Part shown: piece by piece, positions 27,120-36,427 of the stretch | How positions within the stretch are numbered: position 1 is the first letter of the stretch | Layout of the letters: every line of letters begins with the position of its first letter | Source of the DNA: Pararhizobium sp. | GTDB taxonomy: Bacteria > Pseudomonadota > Alphaproteobacteria > Rhizobiales > Rhizobiaceae | Direction of reading: 5' to 3' | Length of the DNA stretch: 64,000 bases | NCBI GenBank assembly: GCA_030655075.1 | Contig: JAURWE010000055.1 | Coordinates: 62,001-126,000 of the forward strand | The notes under the pieces: generated by a model | What the model was told of the DNA's origin: nothing | The model's input: the letters and a program-made list of their open reading frames with translations, nothing else | Databases searched by the model: none | Translations under genes and position numbers: made by a program

Positions 27120-28040
27120 ATGGCAGGGGCACGGGAGGCAGCGGAAAAGGCGGGTAAAAGCGAAATCAGAGGCCGCTGGCTGCTGAGCGCGCCGGCCCTC
27201 ATCATCATCGCGGCCGCCAGCGTCGGGCCTTTGCTGATCGTCCTTGTCTACTCGCTGCTTTCTGCCGGCGACTACGGCGACGTGAGATGGCAGTTCTCGA
27301 CCGAGGGCTGGTTCAATGTCTTTCTTGAGCGCGACATGTTCGACGAGACGCTGTCTTTTGCCGATGCGCATATGACGATCATGCTGCGCTCGATCAAGCT
27401 GTCGCTGCTGACGACGGTCCTGACGCTGATCCTCGGGTTTCCGACAGCCTATTTCATCGCGACGCGGCCGGACAAGACGCGGGAACTGTGGCTGTTTCTC
27501 ATCACCATCCCGTTCTGGACGAACTTGCTGATCCGCACCTTCGCGATCCTCGAAATCCTGCGCAACGAGGGGCTGATCAACACGCTTCTGGTGCGCGCCG
27601 GCATTTTCGAGCGGCCGGTGCAGATGCTGTTCACCGACGGGGCCATTTTGGTCGGCATGGTCTATGTCTACCTGCCGCTGATGGTGCTGCCGCTTTATGC
27701 CAGCATGGAGAAGCTCGACTTCCGGCTGATCGAAGCGGGATATGATCTCTATGCGACCCGGTTTGCCGTGCTGCGGCGGATCATCGTTCCGCTGGTCAAA
27801 CCCGGCATCATTGCCGGCTCCATCCTCGTCTTCATTCCGTCGCTCGGTGCCTATGTAACGCCAAGCATTCTCGGCGGCGGCAAAAACCTGATGCTCGGCA
27901 ACCTCATCGAGCTTCAGTTCGGCCAGGGGCGCAACTGGCCGCTCGGTTCGGCCCTGTCGATCACGCTGATGCTGATCGTCATGGTGGCGCTGCTCGCCTA
28001 TGTCCGCAATGCCGGCAAGGCCGGAGGCGCGCATGGCTAA
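27120..28040 (+). CDS. Polyamine-type ABC transporter permease (PotB family)
   Basis: 306 residues, starting 3 bp after the ATPase gene. Six membrane spans; ITIPFWTNLLIRTFAILEIL and the EAA loop LIEAGYDLYATRFAVLRRI (about 203-221) are PotB-type, and SLGAYVTPSILGGGKNLMLGN is the typical C-terminal half. Forms the pore with the PotC-type protein, whose gene overlaps this one by 8 bp. Confidence 0.92.
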   Translation: MAGAREAAEKAGKSEIRGRWLLSAPALIIIAAASVGPLLIVLVYSLLSAGDYGDVRWQFSTEGWFNVFLERDMFDETLSFADAHMTIMLRSIKLSLLTTVLTLILGFPTAYFIATRPDKTRELWLFLITIPFWTNLLIRTFAILEILRNEGLINTLLVRAGIFERPVQMLFTDGAILVGMVYVYLPLMVLPLYASMEKLDFRLIEAGYDLYATRFAVLRRIIVPLVKPGIIAGSILVFIPSLGAYVTPSILGGGKNLMLGNLIELQFGQGRNWPLGSALSITLMLIVMVALLAYVRNAGKAGGAHG

Positions 28041-28833
28041 GCCGTTCTCGATCCGCCGGCAGACCGGGTTCACGACGATCGCGATGATCTGTTTTTTCGC
28101 GCTCTACCTGCCGATCGCGGTGCTGATCATCTACGCGTTCAATGCCGGGGAATCGCTCAGCCAGTGGGACGGCGTCTCGCTGCGCTGGTTCGAAAAAGCT
28201 TTTGAGAACCAGCAGGTGGTCGACGCAGCAGTGCGCTCACTGCAGATCGCCATCGTTGCCGCCGTGGTGGCGACCGTTGCGGCAACCATGGCGGCGCTGG
28301 CGACGACCCGGACAGAGGCCTATCGCGGCCTGACGGCAAAATACGCGTTCATCAACCTGCCGCTGATGATCCCGGAAATCGTCAGCGCCGTGGCACTGCT
28401 GATCCTGTTCTCGCGCATCAAGATCTGGACCGGCTATTCGGGCCTTGGCTACCTGATTGCGGCGCATACGGCCTTCTGCATTCCCTTCGCCTATCTGCCG
28501 ATCCGGGCGCGGCTGGAGGGCATGGACCTGGCGCTCGAGCGGGCGGCGGCGGATCTCTACGCCACACCGTGGAAGACGTTCCGCTTCGTGACGCTGCCGC
28601 TGCTGTGGCCGGGCATTCTGGCCGGGATGATGCTGGCCTTCGTCATCTCGCTCGATGACGTCGTCATCACCGAATTCGTCAAGTCCGGCGGGCAGGACAC
28701 GCTGCCCACCTACATGCTCGGCCAGCTGCGCCGCGCCATCACACCCGAAATGAACGCGATATCGGCGGTCTTCCTGCTGCTGTCGGTCAGCATCGTCACG
28801 GTCTTTTTCTTCATCAACAAAAAACGCGTCTAA
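28033..28833 (+). CDS. Polyamine-type ABC transporter permease (PotC family)
   Basis: 266 residues from ATG at 28033; GGAG five bases upstream supports it over the ATG at 28000. Six membrane spans, NAGESLSQWDGVSLRWFEKAF periplasmic start typical of PotC, EAA-type loop MDLALERAAADLYATPWKTFR (about 159-179), and FVISLDDVVITEFVKSGGQDTLP near the end. Overlaps the PotB-type gene, showing coupled translation. Confidence 0.92.
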   Translation: MAKPFSIRRQTGFTTIAMICFFALYLPIAVLIIYAFNAGESLSQWDGVSLRWFEKAFENQQVVDAAVRSLQIAIVAAVVATVAATMAALATTRTEAYRGLTAKYAFINLPLMIPEIVSAVALLILFSRIKIWTGYSGLGYLIAAHTAFCIPFAYLPIRARLEGMDLALERAAADLYATPWKTFRFVTLPLLWPGILAGMMLAFVISLDDVVITEFVKSGGQDTLPTYMLGQLRRAITPEMNAISAVFLLLSVSIVTVFFFINKKRV

Positions 28834-28850
28834 CAACAAGGGAACAGCAC

Positions 28851-29885
28851 ATGAAAGCGATCCGCATCACCACGGCCATCATCGTCACACTTCTGGCCAC
28901 AACGGGCCTTGCCCGGGCCGAGGGCGAGCTCAACATCTACAACTGGGGCAACTACACCAGCCCCGATATGATCAAGAAGTTCGAGGAGGCCTACAAGGTG
29001 AAGGTGACGATCACCGACTATGATTCCAACGATACGGCGCTGGCCAAGGTTCGCCAGGGCGGCTCCGGCTTCGACATGGTGGTGCCGTCGCAGAACTATA
29101 TCCCGATCTGGATTTCCGAAGGCCTGCTGCTTGAAACCGATCCGGGCAAGATGGAGAACTTTAAAAACGTCGCCAAGGAATGGCAGGACCCGGACTTCGA
29201 CAAGGGCCGAAAATACACCGTTCCCTGGGCGATGGGCACGGTCGGCACCGTCGTCAACACCGACGTCTACAAGGGTGACATCAACACCTGGGGCATCATC
29301 TTCGATACGCCGGACGAGCTGAAGGGCAAGATCAACGTCGTGCCGGAGATGACCGACGTCATCGACGCGGCGGTTCTCTACAACGGCGGCACCAAGTGCA
29401 CCGGCGACCTGACCGTGCTCAAGAAGGTTCGCGACACGCTGGTCGCCGCCAAGCCGAACTGGGTGGCGATGGAATATGGCACGATCGAGAAGATGGTGTC
29501 GGGCGACTTTTCCGGATCGAGCGACTGGAACGGTTCGGCCCTGCGCCAGCGGCTCCAGAAGCCGTCGATCAAATACGGCTATCCGAAGGAAGGCTTCGTC
29601 AACTGGAGCGACAACATTGCTGTCCTGAAGGATGCCAAAAACGTCGAGAATGCCAAGCTGTTCCAGAACTTCATGATGGACCCGGCCAATGCCGGCATGA
29701 ACTCGGGCTTCCACCGCTACGCCAACGGCATTGCCGGCTCCGACGCCTTCATGCCTGCCGACATGAAGGATGCGCCGGAGGTCAATGTTCCCGCCGAATA
29801 CGCGTCGCTTGGCGTTGCCTCGATGACCTGCCCGCCGGAGGTTCAGGCGCTCTACACGAAGATCTGGACCGAACTGATGAAGTGA
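28851..29885 (+). CDS. Periplasmic binding protein of polyamine-type ABC importer (PotD family)
   Basis: 344 residues with an N-terminal signal peptide (cleavage near ARAEGE, about residue 24). The mature start ELNIYNWGNYTSPDMIKKFEE is the PotD/PotF hallmark, followed by YDSNDTALAKVRQGGSGFDMVVPS. The canonical acidic polyamine-binding residues cannot be aligned by eye with certainty. The operon continues into two hydrolases, so the ligand could be an N-acylated amine or an amide rather than free spermidine (inference). Confidence 0.92.
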   Translation: MKAIRITTAIIVTLLATTGLARAEGELNIYNWGNYTSPDMIKKFEEAYKVKVTITDYDSNDTALAKVRQGGSGFDMVVPSQNYIPIWISEGLLLETDPGKMENFKNVAKEWQDPDFDKGRKYTVPWAMGTVGTVVNTDVYKGDINTWGIIFDTPDELKGKINVVPEMTDVIDAAVLYNGGTKCTGDLTVLKKVRDTLVAAKPNWVAMEYGTIEKMVSGDFSGSSDWNGSALRQRLQKPSIKYGYPKEGFVNWSDNIAVLKDAKNVENAKLFQNFMMDPANAGMNSGFHRYANGIAGSDAFMPADMKDAPEVNVPAEYASLGVASMTCPPEVQALYTKIWTELMK

Positions 29886-29915
29886 CGGCACCGCCGTTGT
29901 TCAAACGATCCATGA

Positions 29916-29942
29916 CCGGCAGGCGGGGACCCTGCCCGCCGG
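29916..29942 (+). repeat. Intercistronic stem-loop after the binding protein gene
   Basis: Arms CCGGCAGGCGGG (29916-29927) and CCTGCCCGCCGG (29931-29942), loop GAC; one A-C mismatch and one G-U pair. There is no T-run. It falls in the only sizeable gap (81 bp) of the operon, directly after the binding-protein gene, and so probably protects or attenuates the transcript. Confidence 0.55.
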
Positions 29943-29966
29943 TTCACACAGACAGCGCAGGATGAC

Positions 29967-31148
29967 ATGACCACCGCTTTTTTCGAGACCTATGGTTTTG
30001 CCCGCAGCGACGTGACGCTGCACAACTGGCGAACCGCCCCCTACAGCCGCTGGAGTTTCCAGAACCTGCGCGAGCTGGTGCCGACGGCGGAGATTGCCTG
30101 CACGGCCGTGCAGACGGAGATAGCGCTGGACCCGTCAGACCTGATGGGCACGGCGATCGTTCCGGCCGGCGCGAGCGATGGCACGGTTCGCGGCTTTCTC
30201 GAGCTGACCGATACAGATGCCTTCGTGCTGATGCACAAGGGCGCGGTCGTCGCCGAACACTATGCGCCTTCTTCCGGCGTGAATGCCAAGCACCTGATTT
30301 TTTCGATCAGCAAGTCGATCACCGGTCTTCTCTGCGGCATTCTGGAAACGGAAGGTCTGGTCGATCCGGACAGGCCGGTCGTCCATTATATGCCTGAGGC
30401 TGCGGGTTCGGCCTATGGCGACTGCACGGTCCGCCATGTGCTCGACATGCGCGTCAATCTCGATTTCACCGAAGACTATCTCAACATGGACGGCGACTTT
30501 GCGCGCTACCGCCGCTCGACACTGTGGAACCCACCCATGGACGGCAAGCCGGCGGAAACGATGACCGAGGTTCTGCTGTCGCTGCCGAAAGCCGAGGGGC
30601 CGCATGGCGGACCCTTCTTTTACGCCTCGCCCAATTCCGATCTGCTCGGCGTCCTGGTCGAGCGCGTCAGCAATCGTCGCTTACCTGATCTCGTCTCGGA
30701 CCATATCTGGAAGCCGGCGGGGGCTCTGAACAACGCCTCCGTCAGCGTCGATCGGGTGGGTGCGGCGCGCGCGGCGGGCGGTATGTCGGTGACGGCCCGC
30801 GATCTTGCCCGCATCGGCGAGATGCTGCGGCTGGGTGGGGCGGTCGATGGCAGGCAGGTGGTGCCGGAGCGCTGGATCGCCGATATGCTGAACAATGGCG
30901 ATCACGAAGCCTGGGCAGCGGGAAGCTCGATCCCGATGCCGAACGGCCGCTACCGCAGCAAATGGTATCAGACCGGAGCGGACGACGGCGCCTTCTGCGG
31001 CATCGGCATTCACGGGCAGTGGATCTATGTCGACCCGATGCGCGAGACGGTTATGGTGAAATTCTCCTCGCAGCCGGGTCCGCTCGATGATGATATGAAA
31101 TATGACAATGTCGGGTTCTTCCAGGCTGTCAGCCGGCTGACAGCCTGA
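29967..31148 (+). CDS. Serine hydrolase of the beta-lactamase/NylB-like family
   Basis: 393 residues, cytoplasmic (no signal peptide). Active-site SxxK is SISK in LIFSISKSITGLL (about residues 109-121), the Tyr motif is YASPNSDLLG (about 215), and the third-motif region GIHGQWIYVDP lies near 350. This is the class C/6-aminohexanoate-dimer hydrolase arrangement: amide or ester hydrolysis through an acyl-serine. The operon position, after a polyamine-type importer and before an amidohydrolase, suggests cleavage of an imported amide. The stop overlaps the next possible start (TGATG at 31146-31150). Confidence 0.85.
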   Translation: MTTAFFETYGFARSDVTLHNWRTAPYSRWSFQNLRELVPTAEIACTAVQTEIALDPSDLMGTAIVPAGASDGTVRGFLELTDTDAFVLMHKGAVVAEHYAPSSGVNAKHLIFSISKSITGLLCGILETEGLVDPDRPVVHYMPEAAGSAYGDCTVRHVLDMRVNLDFTEDYLNMDGDFARYRRSTLWNPPMDGKPAETMTEVLLSLPKAEGPHGGPFFYASPNSDLLGVLVERVSNRRLPDLVSDHIWKPAGALNNASVSVDRVGAARAAGGMSVTARDLARIGEMLRLGGAVDGRQVVPERWIADMLNNGDHEAWAAGSSIPMPNGRYRSKWYQTGADDGAFCGIGIHGQWIYVDPMRETVMVKFSSQPGPLDDDMKYDNVGFFQAVSRLTA

Positions 31149-31177
31149 TGCCAACAGCAATCCAGAGGATGCAGACC

Positions 31178-32848
31178 ATGCCGCAAATGGCCGATATCAT
31201 CATTCGCAACGCCCGGATCCGGACCATGGACCCGGACGCGCCGCGCGCGGAAGCCTTGGCCATTTACGGCAACCGCATTCTGGCGGTTGGTTCCGATGCG
31301 GAGATCGGCGGCCTTGCCGGGAGCAGGACGAAGGTCATTGATGCTGACGGCGCCAGCGTGCTGCCTGGCTTCAACGAAGCCCATATGCATATCTTTCAGG
31401 GATCGGTTTCGCTCGACCTTCTCAATCTCATGGGCGTCTCGGGCTTCGATGCGCTGCAGGATGCCATCCGCACCTATGCGGCGCAAAAGCCGGATGAAAC
31501 ACTGCTGATGGCGACGATGGCAAGCTATATCGTCCTGTCGGAAACCGAGCCGGTAACCCGACATCATCTCGACCGTATCCTGCCGGACCGGCCGTTCATC
31601 ATGATCGCGCCCGATCATCACACGGCCTGGGCCAACACGGCGGCGCTAAAGCTCGGCGGCCTGTTTCAGGGCCGCGATGTTGGGATCGGCAACGAGGTGG
31701 TGATGGGCGACGATGGCTTTGCCAATGGCGAGCTCCGCGAGACCAATGCCATCAGCCCGATTGCCAGCCTGACCGCCACCGGCGGCCGCGAAAGCCTCGG
31801 CATTGCCACCGGCGCCGACCCCGAGAACCTGACCCCGGAACAGCGGGCGGCCGATATTGCGGTTATCAAGCGGGGGCTGGCCTATTGCGCCTCGATGGGG
31901 ATCACCTCGGTCCAGAACTTCGACGGCAACCTCTACCAGCTGGAGATCATGGCCGAGCTGGAGCGTAGCGGTGACCTGCCGGTGCGCATGCGCATTCCCT
32001 TCCACATGAAGAATTTCATGGACCTGTCGATGCTGGACGAAGCAGTGCGGCGCAAGGAACGCTTTGCCTCGGACCGGTTGCGCGGCGATTTCGTCAAGGT
32101 CTTTATGGATGGCGTGCTCGATTCCCAGACCGCCTTCGTCATCGACGGCTACGGCAACCGGCCGGATTACGATTGCGAGCCGCTGTTCACGCTGGAGCAT
32201 TTCAAGGAGATCGCCATCAAGGCCGATGCGTTGAGTCTCCAGATTGCCGTTCATGCCATTGGTGACGGGGCGGTGCGGCTGACGCTGGATGGGTACGAAG
32301 CGGCGGTGGTATCGAATGGCAAGCGCGACAGCCGCCACCGCATCGAACATATCGAAATGCTGCATCCCGACGATATCAACCGCTTTGCCGAGCTTGGGAC
32401 GGTCGCCTCTATGCAGCCTGTGCACGCGCCGGAAACCCATGGCGTGGCGCGCGAGCCGACCCTGTCCAACATCGGCGAACACCGCTGGCAATATGCCTTT
32501 GCCTGGAAGACGCTGAAAGATGCCGGAGCGCGCATGGTGTTTGCCACCGACTGGCCGGTCTCACCACTCAATCCGATCGACTGCATCCACGAGGCTCTCA
32601 ACCGCCCGCTGTGGCGGGACGATTTGCCGGACCAGCGGCTGACGCTGGATGAGACGCTGGCCGCCTACACATCCGAAGGGGCCTGGGTGGAATTCATGGA
32701 AGACCGCAAGGGCATGCTGAAACCGGGCTATCTTGCCGACTTGGTCGTGCTATCCGGCGACCTCGATGCCGCCGGTGCTGCCAATTTCAAGAGCCTGAAG
32801 ACGCTGGTAACAATCTGCGACGGGCAGATCACGCACGGCAGCGTTTGA
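31178..32848 (+). CDS. Metal-dependent amidohydrolase (YtcJ-like, amidohydrolase 3 family)
   Basis: 556 residues from ATG at 31178 (AGAGG nine bases upstream); an in-frame ATG at 31148, coupled to the previous stop as TGATG, would give 566. It starts ADIIIRNARIRTMDPD, the usual YtcJ strand, has metal-binding GFNEAHMHIFQG (about 66-77), VKVFMDGVLDSQTAF, an AVHAIGDGAV His motif, RHRIEHIEM and FATDWPVSPLNP with the catalytic Asp. Members act on exocyclic amides; substrates are mostly unknown. The last gene of the transporter-hydrolase operon. Confidence 0.87.
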   Translation: MPQMADIIIRNARIRTMDPDAPRAEALAIYGNRILAVGSDAEIGGLAGSRTKVIDADGASVLPGFNEAHMHIFQGSVSLDLLNLMGVSGFDALQDAIRTYAAQKPDETLLMATMASYIVLSETEPVTRHHLDRILPDRPFIMIAPDHHTAWANTAALKLGGLFQGRDVGIGNEVVMGDDGFANGELRETNAISPIASLTATGGRESLGIATGADPENLTPEQRAADIAVIKRGLAYCASMGITSVQNFDGNLYQLEIMAELERSGDLPVRMRIPFHMKNFMDLSMLDEAVRRKERFASDRLRGDFVKVFMDGVLDSQTAFVIDGYGNRPDYDCEPLFTLEHFKEIAIKADALSLQIAVHAIGDGAVRLTLDGYEAAVVSNGKRDSRHRIEHIEMLHPDDINRFAELGTVASMQPVHAPETHGVAREPTLSNIGEHRWQYAFAWKTLKDAGARMVFATDWPVSPLNPIDCIHEALNRPLWRDDLPDQRLTLDETLAAYTSEGAWVEFMEDRKGMLKPGYLADLVVLSGDLDAAGAANFKSLKTLVTICDGQITHGSV

Positions 32849-32854
32849 GCATCA

Positions 32855-33358
32855 TCAGGGGATCGGGGCGGCGACGCCGTCATAGGCAATGGTCATTTCG
32901 ATCCCCTCGTTGACGGCAACCATGCGATAGGGAAGGCCGTCGTCGTTGCCGACCCAGAGTTTTTGCGGCCCACTCTTGCCGGCGTCGCCCATGCCTTCGA
33001 TGGCTGGCGGCGTGTAGGAATAGATGGTCATGGCCTTGCCATTCAGCTCCTCCGAGCCGTCCTGCGTGCAGTCCTTGAGGCTGGCCGCATCGGGGACGAA
33101 AGATTTGAGAATGCCCAACCGCCCACCGGGCTGCAGCTGGACTTTTTGCCAGGTGCCATCCGCATTGAGATAGAGCAGGTCGCCAATCGCAACGGACTGC
33201 ATCTTTGACGAATCCTTGCTGACGATCGTCTGGCTGTAGGACGGTGTCGCCGCCAGAGCTTCATAAGACTTCAGGATCGTCTCGCAATCATCGGCGTTCG
33301 CTGCCGTCGAGAGCAGCGCACCGGACAACAGGACAGACGAAAAAACAAAGCGCTTCAT
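32855..33358 (-). CDS. Small secreted protein, unknown
   Basis: 167 residues with a clear signal peptide (MKRFVFSSVLLSGALLSTAANA, cleaved about residue 22), leaving a 145-residue periplasmic protein with one pair of Cys (ADDCETIL and LKDCTQDG) that could form a disulfide. Beta-rich character (YSQTIVSKDSSKMQSVAIGDLLYLN) suggests a LolA-like or small beta fold, but I do not recognise the family. It converges with the amidohydrolase and is followed on its own strand by the gene at 33484 only 125 bp upstream; no functional link is evident. Confidence 0.75.
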   Translation of the reverse strand: MKRFVFSSVLLSGALLSTAANADDCETILKSYEALAATPSYSQTIVSKDSSKMQSVAIGDLLYLNADGTWQKVQLQPGGRLGILKSFVPDAASLKDCTQDGSEELNGKAMTIYSYTPPAIEGMGDAGKSGPQKLWVGNDDGLPYRMVAVNEGIEMTIAYDGVAAPIP

Positions 33359-33483
33359 GTTTGCTCCTTTGAATATCCCGGACGGTGATCGCCCAATCTT
33401 GCACCGTGACGGGGCATGAGTCGATCCATGCCCGTTTGCATTTGCTTGACGGAGCCGGTGGGCGGTTTATTCGCGGAAAACCG

Positions 33484-34521
33484 TCATTGGGTCTTCGGCA
33501 TCGGCCAGGTATCCGACAGACGGTAGCCGGCCGGGAACGGATCGGACGGATCGAGGCTGTGCTGCTGGGTGCCGGTGATCCAGGCGCGGCCGGAAATGAT
33601 GGGGAAGATGGCCGGCCTGCCGCCAACAGAGGTTTCCGCATCGATGCTGCAATGGAACTCGGTGCCGATGATCGACCGGCCGACAAAGCGGTCCCCGACC
33701 TTCATCTCGCCACGGGCGTGCAGAACAGCCATACGCGCCGAGCAGCCGGTGCCGGTCGGCGAACGGTCGATCTTGCCGGGACGGATGGCGACGGCGTTGA
33801 GACCGGTGAGCACGCCATTCTCGATCTCGACCGGCCGGGTGATCTGGCAGAAGGAAATGTGGTTCCAGTCGGGATTGTCCGGATGCGTGAAGCCCAGCTG
33901 CTCGTTGGCGGCGGCGGTGATGCGCACGCCGGTTTCGGCCAGCTCGCGGGCCTCATCCGGACGAATGGCAAAGCCAAGTGCGCGGGCATCGGCAAACACG
34001 AAACTGTCGCCCCCATAGGCGGTGTCGACGGTCAGCGTGCCGAGCCCTTCGACTTCCAGCGGCACGGACAGCTTGCCGGCGAAGGAGGCGACGTTGCGGA
34101 CATGGATGCGCTCTGCCTTGCCGTTGCGGCACTCGGCCCGGATCTCGACCAGGCCGCCTGGCGCTTCGAGGATCATGCGGGTTTCGGGCTCCTGCATGGG
34201 GATGATGCCGGTATCGAGCAGAACGGTGGAGACGCAAATAGAGTTCGAGCCGGACATCGGCGGCGTATCGGCCGGCTCCATGATGATCCAGCCCATCTGC
34301 GCCCTCGGATTCTTCGGCGGGACAAGCAGATTGACGTGGCGGAAGACGCCGCCGCGCGGCTCGTTGAGCACAAAATTGCGCAGGGTCTCGTCGCGGGCAA
34401 TGAAGCGCGACTGTTCCCAGATCGTCTCGCCGGGCGGTGGCGCCACGCCGCCGACGATAACATCGCCGACCTCTCCTTCGGCATGGCAGCCGACGATATG
34501 GATGACTTTTGATGATCGCAT
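33484..34521 (-). CDS. Proline racemase family enzyme, hydroxyproline epimerase/dehydratase type
   Basis: 345 residues. The family fold is clear (VGCHAEGEVGDVIVGG, NEPRGG, TAYGGDSFVFADA, ISFCQITRP), but the two catalytic positions deviate: the first Cys of the PMCGHGT motif is Ser90 (PPMSGSNS), and the second (SPCGTGTSA in epimerases) is Thr256 in SPTGTGCSA with a Cys four residues on (Cys260). Replacement of the second Cys by Thr is what distinguishes trans-3-hydroxy-L-proline dehydratases from epimerases. Either 4-hydroxyproline 2-epimerase or t3Hyp dehydratase activity is possible. Forms an operon with the GntR gene 35 bp upstream and is divergent from a DapA-like gene and an imine reductase. 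Confidence 0.85.
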   Translation of the reverse strand: MRSSKVIHIVGCHAEGEVGDVIVGGVAPPPGETIWEQSRFIARDETLRNFVLNEPRGGVFRHVNLLVPPKNPRAQMGWIIMEPADTPPMSGSNSICVSTVLLDTGIIPMQEPETRMILEAPGGLVEIRAECRNGKAERIHVRNVASFAGKLSVPLEVEGLGTLTVDTAYGGDSFVFADARALGFAIRPDEARELAETGVRITAAANEQLGFTHPDNPDWNHISFCQITRPVEIENGVLTGLNAVAIRPGKIDRSPTGTGCSARMAVLHARGEMKVGDRFVGRSIIGTEFHCSIDAETSVGGRPAIFPIISGRAWITGTQQHSLDPSDPFPAGYRLSDTWPMPKTQ

Positions 34522-34556
34522 GCGGCTTTTCCTAAAGGAATTATACGGTTGAGAGA

Positions 34557-35261
34557 TCAGGCCCGTTCGCGCAGGAAATCCCGCAGGGATTTGCCGGCAT
34601 GCTCGATGTGGGATTTCAGCAGCGCGCAGGCTTCGTTGACTTTTTTCGCTTCACACAGCGCCACCAGCTCTTCGTGCTCGGCTCTTGCCCGATCGACATT
34701 GCCGTTGATCGAGAGCTGAATGCGGGCGTGGCGGTCGCACTCCTGCAGAAGGTTGGCGACCAGCGCGATGGAGCGCGGCTTTTGCGCATGTTTGTAGAAC
34801 AGCATGTGCAGTTCGGTGTTGAGTTCGCCCCAGCGGCGGATATGCAGCGCGCTGATCTCGTCGCTGTACTCGTTGAGCAGCACCTTCAGCGCAACGAAAT
34901 CATCGGCGGTCAGGCGCGGCGCCGAGTCCCGCAACAGGCGCGGTTCCAAAAGCGTGCGCAGCTCGAACAGTTCGTCGATTTCGGAAATCGACAGTTCCGA
35001 GACGACGGCGCCCTTGTGCGGCAGGATCTTCACCAGTCCCTCGGCCTCGAGTTGAACCAGCGCCTCGCGGATCGGAATGCGGCTAACGCCGAACTCTTCG
35101 GCCAGCGCATCCTGTCGCAGCTGAAAGCCGGACAGGAAGACGCCATCGAGGATGCGGCGGCGCAGCTCCTCGCCGACAGCCGACGAAATCGTCCGGTGCT
35201 GCAGGGACTTGCGGACCGGCGCCGAACTGGGGCTGGGGGGTGCTGCAATTTTGTTTTCCAT
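34557..35261 (-). CDS. GntR-family regulator (FCD subfamily)
   Basis: 234 residues. Winged HTH: LRRRILDGVFLSGFQLRQDALAEEFGVSRIPIREALVQLEAEGLV (split, about residues 33-78), followed by an all-helical FCD domain with RLTADDF, the LNTELHMLFYKHA metal-type His motif and AEHEELVALCEAK. FCD regulators respond to small carboxylates or amino acids. First gene of the operon with the proline-racemase-family enzyme; the divergent promoter region contains a site like the usual ATTGTATACAAT target. It presumably controls both arms of the cluster. Confidence 0.9.
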   Translation of the reverse strand: MENKIAAPPSPSSAPVRKSLQHRTISSAVGEELRRRILDGVFLSGFQLRQDALAEEFGVSRIPIREALVQLEAEGLVKILPHKGAVVSELSISEIDELFELRTLLEPRLLRDSAPRLTADDFVALKVLLNEYSDEISALHIRRWGELNTELHMLFYKHAQKPRSIALVANLLQECDRHARIQLSINGNVDRARAEHEELVALCEAKKVNEACALLKSHIEHAGKSLRDFLRERA

Positions 35262-35339
35262 GTCCCGTTCCTACAGCAATTTCACGCGGCGCGTACAGGG
35301 CTCGTCAGCACCCATTCATTTTCCCGCTTGCCAATGCAT

Positions 35340-35351
35340 ATTTTATACAAT
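35340..35351. promoter_or_regulatory. GntR/FCD operator-like site
   Basis: ATTTTATACAAT, one base off the palindrome ATTGTATACAAT that many FCD-type GntR regulators bind. It lies in the 131-bp divergent region, 42 bases before the DapA-like start and 79 before the GntR start, well placed to control both transcripts. Confidence 0.5.
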
Positions 35352-35392
35352 ATACATTCGCCAACATCAAGCCCAAAGAGGAGTTCCCTATC

Positions 35393-36322
35393 ATGGCACC
35401 GAAAATCAGCTGGTCCGGCGTCTTCCCGGCCGTTACCACACAGTTCAAGCCGAACTTCGATCTCGATCTAGACGCCACGCGCAAGGTTCTGACCGGCCTG
35501 ATCAACGACGGCGTTTCCGGCCTGATCGTTTGCGGCACCGTCGGCGAGAACACATCACTGTCGCGCTCGGAAAAGGTTGCCGTGATGGAACTGGCCAAGG
35601 ATGCCTCGAAGGGCCGCGTGCCCGTGATCGCCGGTGTTGCCGAGTTCACCACCAAGGATGCGTCCGAGGTTGCCAAGGAAGCCGCCCGCGTCGGTCTCGA
35701 CGGCGTCATGGTCATGCCGGCGCTGGTCTATTCCTCCAAGCCGCATGAGACGGCCGCGCATTTCCGCGGCGTTTCCAAGGCCACCGATCTGCCGGTCATG
35801 GTCTACAACAACCCGCCGATCTACAAGAACGACGTGACGCCGGAAATCCTGGCCTCGCTGACCGATTGCGAAACCATCGTCTGCTTCAAGGATTCCTCCG
35901 GGGACACCCGCCGCTTCACCGACGTGAAGAACATGACCGGCGATCGGTTCGTCATGTTTGCAGGCCTGGACGACGTTGTCGTCGAAAGCGTCATGCTCGG
36001 TGCTGCCGGCTGGATCTCGGGCATGTCGAATGCCTTCCCGCAGGAAGGCGAGACGCTGTTCCGCCTGGCAAAGGCCGGCCGCTACGAAGAAGCCATGGCG
36101 CTCTACGCCTGGTTCATGCCGCTGCTTCACCTCGACGCCCGCGCCGATCTCGTGCAGTGCATCAAGCTCTGCGAAGAAATCGTCGGACGCGGTTCGGCCC
36201 TGACCCGTCCGCCACGGCTGGCGCTTGAGGGCGCTGACCGCAAGCATGTCGAAGACGTGATGGCTACAGCCTTGAAGAACCGCCCTTCCCTGCCGGACGT
36301 GGGCCTGAAGAACGCCGCATAA
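35393..36322 (+). CDS. DapA-family lyase/deaminase, probably in hydroxyproline catabolism
   Basis: 309 residues from ATG at 35393 (AAAGAGGAG upstream); the longer open frame crosses the operator. TIM-barrel DHDPS family: GTVGEN (48-53), Tyr138 in VMVYNNPP and Schiff-base Lys166 in CFKDSSGD. In hydroxyproline pathways a DapA homologue is the pyrroline-4-hydroxy-2-carboxylate deaminase giving 2-oxoglutarate semialdehyde, and this fits the neighbours. Other members are keto-acid aldolases, so this is a context-based call. Confidence 0.87.
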   Translation: MAPKISWSGVFPAVTTQFKPNFDLDLDATRKVLTGLINDGVSGLIVCGTVGENTSLSRSEKVAVMELAKDASKGRVPVIAGVAEFTTKDASEVAKEAARVGLDGVMVMPALVYSSKPHETAAHFRGVSKATDLPVMVYNNPPIYKNDVTPEILASLTDCETIVCFKDSSGDTRRFTDVKNMTGDRFVMFAGLDDVVVESVMLGAAGWISGMSNAFPQEGETLFRLAKAGRYEEAMALYAWFMPLLHLDARADLVQCIKLCEEIVGRGSALTRPPRLALEGADRKHVEDVMATALKNRPSLPDVGLKNAA

Positions 36323-36360
36323 GCGGCAGCGTTCTCCAGATTTCTGCTTTATTCTCCGTC

Positions 36361-36387
36361 GCGTCCGCCGTACTTTCCGGCGGGCGC
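36361..36387 (+). repeat. Intercistronic stem-loop
   Basis: GCGTCCGCCG (36361-36370), 7-base loop, CGGCGGGCGC (36378-36387): ten pairs with one G-U. No T-run. It occupies the 105-bp gap between the DapA-like gene and the reductase gene and may tune relative expression or terminate partially. Confidence 0.55.
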
Positions 36388-36427
36388 GTCGCCCGTTCAG
36401 ACCCTCGATGGTTTCAGGAAAATTCAG

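Noticed and set aside
26019..32848. Calling the ABC operon a plain spermidine/putrescine importer
   Set aside because: The family is right but two hydrolases in the same operon make the natural ligand uncertain; I kept a family-level name.
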